From Ciona savignyi (lineage: Eukaryota > Chordata > Ascidiacea > Phlebobranchia > Cionidae), in contig CH002523.1 in the NCBI GenBank assembly GCA_000149265.1, positions 40,724 through 104,723 of the forward strand: a stretch of 64,000 nucleotides of DNA, written 5' to 3'. Below, piece after piece: positions 58,001 through 64,000 of the stretch. The notes below the pieces were generated by a model. The model saw nothing but the letters and a program-made list of their open reading frames with translations. It searched no databases and was not told where the DNA came from. Position 1 is the stretch's first letter. Every line of letters starts with the position of its first letter. Both the position numbers and the translations under genes were made by a program.

Positions 58001-59911
58001 GCTAAATAAGGAGATAACATGAGTAAATTAAATAGACCTACAGTATTCCCGTGGTAAAAGTCATTTTTTGTTACATAATTATTAATGCTGCGTTTGTTAA
58101 TCACAGGTTAACAAACCCACTTAAAAATTGAAGAAACGGTTTTAATTTGTGTGTATAGTAAAACAAAGTTACTTAAAAAGGTTTTAACTTTTTCATTATT
58201 TGGGTCCCGTATAAATCATAAAAAGTTACATCAAATTAATTTTTACCTAGTTTTAGTATGATTACAGTGGACAAGACTTTTGAACCAACCAAACAACGGC
58301 AATTTTTTCGGCGATCAGTTATTAGAATCGAGGTATATAGACATAGTGTCCACATATTTAATATTAGAAAGCGGTAAATTGTATTAAAAAAATAATTAAA
58401 TTACCAGCCACACACAATTCCTTAAAAAGTGGAAGGTTAAAGGAAGTTTTACCTCGTGTGTTTGTGCTGCTTTGATAGCGTCTGGTTCACGTGGATCAAT
58501 CGATTCATTTTCAGCCTCTTGATTTGTTGGTTTAGCTTCAACATTTGTTTGTTCAATAACTTTGGCTTCTTCGGCGTGGTCGACACTATCCACATTTACG
58601 ACTGTTTCATCCTGGACAGAAAACTTTTAAGATTTTTTCCAATTTAATATTTATTTGCTTTCAGATTGAAGTAAATTTTTATTCTGTTCCACAAAACTTA
58701 TAACAATATATCTGATTCACTGATTGTAAAGAAAATTTCAGGCTTTAAAATGAAGTATTGGTCATAAACGTCAATTGTTTTTTTTTAAATACTGAAAGCA
58801 AATTTGGTATAAAAATGTGTATACTGGTAAAGGCAACCAGATTAGCACAACTCATACAAATTGCCATTTTGCTTTTACAATTTTTTAAGTTTTCTTTAAA
58901 AAACATTTTTTTAACTAAACTAAATTAATTTTAAATAAGGTTTTAAAATGAATATAATACAAATAATACAAATTTTTAAATAATATGTGCAGTTAGCATT
59001 TAGTTAAATATTTACATTTTTGCTTTTACAATTTTTTTAGGTTTTTTAAAAGTGATTTTTAAAACATCACAAATGATACAGTTTTTAAATAAAACACTTG
59101 AAGTGCAGTTAACATTTAGTTAAATATTTACTTGATTAGTGTCTCTTGAATTGAGTTGAATGACTGTTGAATTGGTTCCAATCTCTTTGTGCGAATCATC
59201 AACTGACTGGAAGTAAAAATGTCAAAATTACAAAGAAAATATTATATTTTTTTAAGATATTCATATCCATCCTACGAATAACTAATTTATTGACTGAAAA
59301 TAAATTACCTGATTCTTACATTCTACATATTCACTCATCGTTTTTTACAGATCAATTTACAAAAAGTTATCATTAGAGTATATTTCGCATTGAGTATAGA
59401 AGATATAAATTTGACGTTTGTAATAACATTAATAAAAAAGTCATTTTTTTAAAGCAACCTAATCAACCAGTGAAGCAAAGTAGCTTCATTACAATATTGT
59501 TAAGAAGAAGATTTCAATTTGTTTCCACGTATGGGTATCAGTATCTCACTTTTTTAACAGCAGACATATTAAAAATCACCTAAATTAAGTTTATACATAT
59601 ACTGGTAATAATTTATTTCTAATGATTTAATAAGTGATGGCAACACATTTAAATAGACTTATTTATATATAGTGTGACATACAGGCTGCCTGGGCTTTAT
59701 TAAACCTGCAGTGAGACCCCAGCACTGTAAACCCTTATTACGTAGCAAACTACCAATATACTCTTATCATACCAGATGTTGTGGCCATTCCTTTCTAGCC
59801 ACAACATTGTATATTACAAAACAAGTGTTATTCAAACATCACACCCACCTGTACTGCGAAGCACAAGGTTACTAGAATAAAAGCAGCAGACATCGAAACA
59901 GCTTGAAGCAT
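43005..59911 (-). CDS. SUCO: SUN domain-containing ossification factor-like ER membrane protein (21 exons)
   Basis: Predicted 1138-residue SUCO/Osteopotentia (yeast Slp1-like) protein, an ER membrane glycoprotein linked to folding and secretion. Coding exons: 59911-59849, 59206-59132, 58611-58453, 57777-57705, 57019-56912, 56128-56037, 55712-55587, 55193-55095, 54632-54444, 53228-53079, 52735-52581, 50942-50847, 49988-49803, 49424-48680, 48222-48097, 47675-47551, 47071-46921, 46344-46214, 44436-44320, 43981-43829, 43302-43005 (3417 nt, all phases compatible). Exon 1 is a signal peptide ([12 protein letters not shown]). Exons 2-5 are acidic and low complexity. Exon 6 has the family signature [11 protein letters not shown]. 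Exons 7-10 encode the SUN-like domain. Exon 14 is a long acidic linker. Exons 16-17 form a coiled coil, exon 18 a transmembrane helix, and exons 19-21 a basic, Ser-rich tail. Length is slightly under the vertebrate protein. Confidence 0.92.
43375..43660 (+). repeat. Dispersed SINE-like repeat, near full length
   Basis: Shows GAATATGATATTTATGTTTT, CCTCGTGCCCACTGTCGAGT, TTACAGTGTGTTGTCTACAA, CTTTCCCAAGGACATAACCG and a CAGCACTAACCTACTAATC end. It lies in SUCO intron 20. Confidence 0.7.
44080..44290. repeat. AT-rich degenerate tandem repeat
   Basis: Repeated variants of CAATACCAATCAAAAT and AATTAAAATAT fill this part of SUCO intron 19. The period is irregular. Confidence 0.5.
44570..44790 (+). 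repeat. Dispersed SINE-like repeat, degenerate
   Basis: Shows GGTTTCCAGAGCTATTTGCA, GTGTGTTAAATACTATAAAA and a diverged AAGTAT...TGCCTG end. It lies in SUCO intron 18. Confidence 0.5.
44997..46044. mobile_element. hAT-type element, 1048 bp, non-autonomous
   Basis: Terminal inverted repeats TAGAGCTGGGCGTAATTACG and AATTACGCCCAGCTCTA are flanked by perfect 8-bp duplications GTTGTAGA (44989-44996 and 46045-46052). Subterminal regions are full of TTACGTAATTACG-like palindromes. Internally, 45490-45650 is closely similar to 51418-51545 of a second element. There is no transposase frame. It occupies SUCO intron 18, about 170 bp from exon 18. Confidence 0.9.
46214..47675 (-). CDS. SUCO: SUCO exons 16-18, coiled coil and transmembrane helix
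   Basis: Exon 16 encodes [20 protein letters not shown] and YLEDLSQR. Exon 17 continues [19 protein letters not shown] with many Glu/Gln/Lys, a typical coiled coil. Exon 18 has a hydrophobic span [20 protein letters not shown] at about residues 925-944, followed by positive NRRQK. This predicts a luminal N-terminal part and a cytosolic tail. Confidence 0.9.
46735..46865 (-). repeat. SINE-like repeat, partial, reverse orientation
   Basis: Contains CAATCATACACAACACACTG followed by CCATAGCTTTGGTAAC and a GATAAAACATAAGTATCATA end, the reverse of the family 5' half. It lies in SUCO intron 17. Confidence 0.6.
49431..49440. repeat. Ten-base G/C homopolymer at a splice acceptor
   Basis: On the minus strand ten Cs followed by TGCCAG form the polypyrimidine tract of SUCO exon 14. 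Such runs are prone to length change. Confidence 0.85.
50089..50350. mobile_element. Short hAT-type non-autonomous element (262 bp)
   Basis: Ends CAGTGGTTCTTAAACTTTTT and AAAGGGTTTAAGAATCCCTG are inverted repeats of the same type as 33598-33772. Flanking 8-bp sequences ATTTATGT and ATATATGT differ at one base. It lies in SUCO intron 12. Confidence 0.8.
51104..52031. mobile_element. hAT-type element, about 930 bp, non-autonomous
   Basis: Inverted ends TAGGGGGATGCACAAACTAG and CTAGTTTGTGCATCCCTACT; the left end appears to lack the terminal CAG. Flanks CACACGGT (51096-51103) and GACACGGT (52032-52039) form an imperfect 8-bp duplication. Subterminal sequence is rich in ATTCGAAT. The middle (about 51418-51545) matches the core of the element at 44997-46044. 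It lies in SUCO intron 11. Confidence 0.82.
53079..55712 (-). CDS. SUCO: SUCO exons 7-10, SUN-like (Slp1-type) domain
   Basis: Residues about 213-360. Diagnostic stretches are [19 protein letters not shown] (exon 7), [20 protein letters not shown] (exon 8), [20 protein letters not shown] and RNDRTVQTF (exon 9), and [17 protein letters not shown] with SMVEEYEE (exon 10). The fold is related to the SUN domain. In yeast the Slp1-Emp65 complex shields newly made soluble ER proteins; by analogy this part binds clients in the lumen. Confidence 0.93.
53480..53575 (+). repeat. Possible tRNA-like SINE fragment
   Basis: A segment with CTGCTAGTTCGATTCTCATG resembles a pol III B box (GTTCGATTC). No cloverleaf could be drawn, so this is not called a tRNA. 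Confidence 0.25.
58867..59131. repeat. Imperfect tandem duplication in SUCO intron 2
   Basis: The blocks TTTTGCTTTTACAATTTTTT and GTGCAGTTAGCATTTAGTTA...TATTTAC occur at about 58867-59014 and again, diverged, at about 59018-59131. The second copy abuts the exon 2 donor. Confidence 0.65.
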
Positions 59912-62900
59912 TATTATTCGTGCATCACAAAACAGGCTATTTTATACACCAAACCATACTCCAAGTGTGTAATATTTTGTACCAGTCCTGCATTTTATAC
60001 ATTTCCTGTGTCGACTGTAAACAATTTTACATGGTGAGGGAGGCTATTATTGCTTAATAGCCAGTACTTATATACCAGTTTCCTCTTTATATAGGAATAT
60101 ATTGCAATTTACTATTATTATGATACCAACGTTCTCAGAATGGTATAGGAGCCACAACCAATACAGTGTATACTGGTCATTGTCACAAAAACTGCACAAC
60201 TTTACACAGTAGTACAAATATAGGTCATTGCTTCACTAACAACAGTCCAACTGTTACTAGAACACCTTGCATATGTATATATGCACTGATTCTGTTATAC
60301 ATACATGACATATTGCTGCACTTTAGGAAGACATGCTAAAAAAACAAAATCAATTCACTTACAGGACTAGTATTCCAATACTACATAAATAAAATATTAT
60401 ACAAGGAATGCTAAACAACAAAAGAACCTGATATTCTTACTATACACAAAGCTTATGATTATACATCTAGAACTCTACAAAGTGTCATTACTGACGTTAA
60501 TAAAGAAAATATTCTCTCCCCTATATTGTATCATTGAATGTTTTCTCCTATTAACCATATGTCTGGATTTCCCTGTTTGGTAACTTGATCATTATAGGAG
60601 AGTGTTTTAGTTCTGCTGCCATCTACCTAATGACAATAGTGCAAAGCTGGCTGTAGGAGAATGAACCTTTTCTTTCAAATTTTTAACATTACCAGAATTT
60701 GCCAATCGTACAATACACATAATCTTACATTCTTTTTTATGATCACATTTTTTAATATTAAATCGAGTCAAAAATATAGGTACATACTCTTAATAGGAAT
60801 GTTAGCTACCAGTCAGTGTACATATAACAGCAGTAAATGGTCAGAATAATACACGATACTGTTTTTCATAATACTGGCTTTGGATCACTAGCGGATTAAT
60901 TAAATTTCCTAAATACCAGATATTGTTTTCGCAAATAGTAACATAGAGTTTTTTTTTTAATACAATTTTAATATACCGGTATATACTTGCACTGGCATAT
61001 TCACTATACTGTAAAAATTGCTTTGCCTTCTAAATACTGGAACTAGACTACCATTACCTTTACACAATATATTTTAGCCTTCCCACAAAATATATATTTT
61101 ATATTATTAAAACAATTCCACTGATTTCTGAATATGTATCTAGATTAAGTATATATATTATGATACCCGCGAATTTAGGTACCGGTAACGGTATGGGTTA
61201 CTTTTGATTGAACATATCCATGTTTGTTATACTGGGACAGTTATTTGAACAAAATCTTTTTTCGAGATTTGTGTGTAAATAGTGGCAGATAAATAAAATA
61301 ACGAAAATCAGGATATCCTGGTCTTGGATGGGAGTTTTATTGCGCAAGTCGATTGATAGTACGCCACCCATTAAGCAGGTATATGTCTACTCTATCCACC
61401 TATTAACAAACACTCCCTCACACCGACATACTGAAAACTTCGGTCTTTGATTATCCAAGTTAACATTCAGGTATGCTAAACTTTAAAAAAAAATACATGT
61501 GTGTTTTATATTGCACCGGTTCAAATTATATATATCACCGCCATGGCTTTCGTCAAACTCTAGTATTAAATGGATAATGCAAAAAATGAAGGACAAATAG
61601 GATTTTCAGGAAAATCAGGAAGAATTAAATCAATAATTACAATTTAACAATGTTGAGCTATGTTATTATACCGAATAATTGTCGTATCTGGAAAGAGGAA
61701 AACCACAAAATATTAATCCGGACATAATTACTAGTTAATCTTATGATTACCACATTTCTTTAACGACGCTGTCATAAATAGGAAAAACCGGTATTTAAAA
61801 AACTATAGTACCTGATTTATTTATATTTATTACTAGATAAGAAGTGTTAAGTCTGATGATGGAACAAAGTGTATGTAAAAATGTCATTTTTGTTCAGTTT
61901 TATCACTCAATTCTCATTTTATCACTTTAAAAAAAACACATTATTTAAAAGGATTTTTCCGGCCCAGGTTAAGTCACAAATATTATGATAGAAAATAGAT
62001 ACGGTACAGACAAAAGTGAAAGGCCCCAAGGCTTGGTTTGTATTTATAAAACTGTCAAAAGTTTAGAATCGGTGTCAGGTTCTTGGTAGTGATATGGAGA
62101 CATAGGTAGTGATATACGGACAGAGGTTGTATTGCGCAATAATAATAGCCTCAGATTGCCACTTGGCTAAGTGTGCTTAACCAACAATCAAACATTAAAT
62201 AAGGATACAAAATCGCAGAATAGGCCTAATATCTATAAATGTTTGTCCAATATATAATGACAAAATATGTATGGGCATTGAATTATCCTTACCGATACTG
62301 TCACCTACATTATATTATATATTATAATTTATACATGAATAATATATTTTGAAAATAATGCCGTTTGTGTTAATAGTTGATTATAAGCTTTGGTGGTATC
62401 ATTCATATTTTATTACACCACAAAATTAGGACGCAACATATTATTTAATTGTTTTTAGCTACAAATAATGTATTTCGTATTTATAAAAGGTAGCCGATCT
62501 ACCCGAAATCGAGTTCACTGAACTTTACTGATAGAACTACCAATGACACGACATAATACTTGGCCAACCATCATTGGCCACGCAGGGATCTATACGACGT
62601 AATCGCAGGACTATGTAAATAGGATCAAGGAATTTACCTAGAAATAGTTATAGTAGTTTAGTGACGTTATGTTGTATTAGGGGGAATTCTAATAAAATAG
62701 AAATTGGCTCTCTAATAACCATCACATAGGATATATTATACAAAATAATAAATAATTTTTTTCAACCACATACGGCATACCTAATGGGTAAAATAATAAA
62801 ACAGTTTACTTGTAACTCAATACTTCCTATATAAACCCTTTTTCTGTAACATAACAAAATGCCTTGTCATTAAAAATTAATATAACTAAATAAATAAGTT

Positions 62901-64000
62901 ACCAATACTGGCATTTTACGCACTACGTTAATTCTTTTTATTAAACTGCATTGTAACAAATCAGAAAAACAAACACACACGTGTCAGATATATTATATGC
63001 CTGTTATAAGCTAATACCTGCGAACTAAATAAATGTGGCTGCTCTTGATTTTATAATTTGTGCTGCGTTACTCGGTAAGCTGTTATGAATGCAACCTCTG
63101 ACTGTTGTACTGAATTACAGATTGGTATGATAGATGTTGAATTTAATTCACGGAAAGAATGAATCAATCATGAGTTGACTGGCTGATCATAGTACAAGAG
63201 CATAACCTGAAATCAGTCAGTGTACTTAATAATTAAGCGTACTCGTATATACATAATGCTGAGGCAGTATATTTGGTCAAATCATTTACAGTTACATGAT
63301 TCTACATACCATCATATCAATATGGTGTAACATGTTATGCTACATTAAACATAACAGTAGGAGTTTCAAGATTATAAATTGGTTCACTTGACAAAGCTAG
63401 TTAAAACAGAGCATAGAATGTTTTGGATATTCACAAATATATTTATTTATATAGAAACACACATACACTTTCTTTTACTAGTATTACTCTACTCCATAAA
63501 TATACGGTACATACTGCTACCGCCTGTTATATCTATTCTAGTAAACCTAGGCACCATATGCATGTATTTGCTGTCAATGCCCTTATATTGCTAAATGTTA
63601 ATTGTCAGTTAAATCCAAGCAACTTTTCTTACTAATTAATATATTATAAACAGTAAAACTCCTTTTTGGACATTCAACAGTGTTTCATTTTTAAATAAAT
63701 AACTCTGTAACATAGTGTACCAATATGTTTAAAAATATACTTAGACTAACTCGTATAAACTCTTAAAAATGATTTTAAATCATTACACATGTTTTCAGCT
63801 ATAGGTACCACAACCTTTATTTAATATCCTAAAAAGCTTTGTTTTTAATTAAGTAAAATGAAACTAGGCATAGAAACTAAAATCAACTATTACCATCAAA
63901 GAGAACGTCCACCCACACTCAAGAAACGTTTTAAGTAAGATAAAGTATACCGGTACTACAGCTTGACTGTACATCAAAAAATTACTATGGAAAGACTAGT
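59912..64000. other. Intergenic region upstream of SUCO
   Basis: About 4 kb of AT-rich sequence containing the SUCO 5' flank. No gene, RNA, transposon end or clear repeat copy was recognised. Open frames are short and low complexity. Confidence 0.5.

Overview
This window looks like a piece of a Ciona-type tunicate (ascidian) genome. The genes have many short exons with GT/AG junctions, the introns are small to medium and AT-rich, and an abundant short dispersed repeat plus several non-autonomous DNA transposons occupy the introns. The genus is inferred from gene content and repeat style; the species is not resolved. A run of 100 Ns at 34844-34943 marks an assembly gap.

Every gene I can support lies on the minus strand. 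In transcription order (right to left) they are: (1) a SUCO/Osteopotentia-type SUN-domain ER protein, 21 coding exons, 59911 to 43005; (2) a single-exon SNRNP27 tri-snRNP protein, 40609 to 40115; (3) protoporphyrinogen oxidase (PPOX), 8 exons, 39742 to 33283, with a frame break in exon 1 as assembled; (4) a SoxC transcription factor, 30596 to 13150, with its HMG box in exon 1 and its C-terminal activation motif in a small second exon 15.9 kb away; (5) and (6) two tandem hydroxylysine-kinase-like (HYKK/APH-family) genes, 11477 to 7794 and 6319 to 3134; (7) the first coding exon of a peroxidasin-like gene at 852 to 662, the rest of which lies left of the window.

Exon boundaries were worked out by hand from splice sites, reading phase and protein-family conservation. 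All multi-exon models close in phase: SUCO 3417 nt, SoxC 1590 nt, HYKK copies 1041 and 1101 nt, and PPOX 1560 nt after discounting a 2-nt excess.

The genes do not form a pathway. They combine ER protein quality control, splicing, heme synthesis, developmental transcription and lysine catabolism. The most distinctive features are the giant SoxC intron, which lacks recognisable transposons and holds five full CRE palindromes; the PPOX frame break; the HYKK tandem pair with identical exon architecture; and two hAT-like elements in SUCO introns that share an internal core but have different ends. Regions 853-3133, 6320-7793, 11478-13149, 30597-33282, 40610-43004 and 59912-64000 contain no gene I can support. 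I saw no tRNA or rRNA gene and no CRISPR array. I did not find a convincing new multi-gene system.
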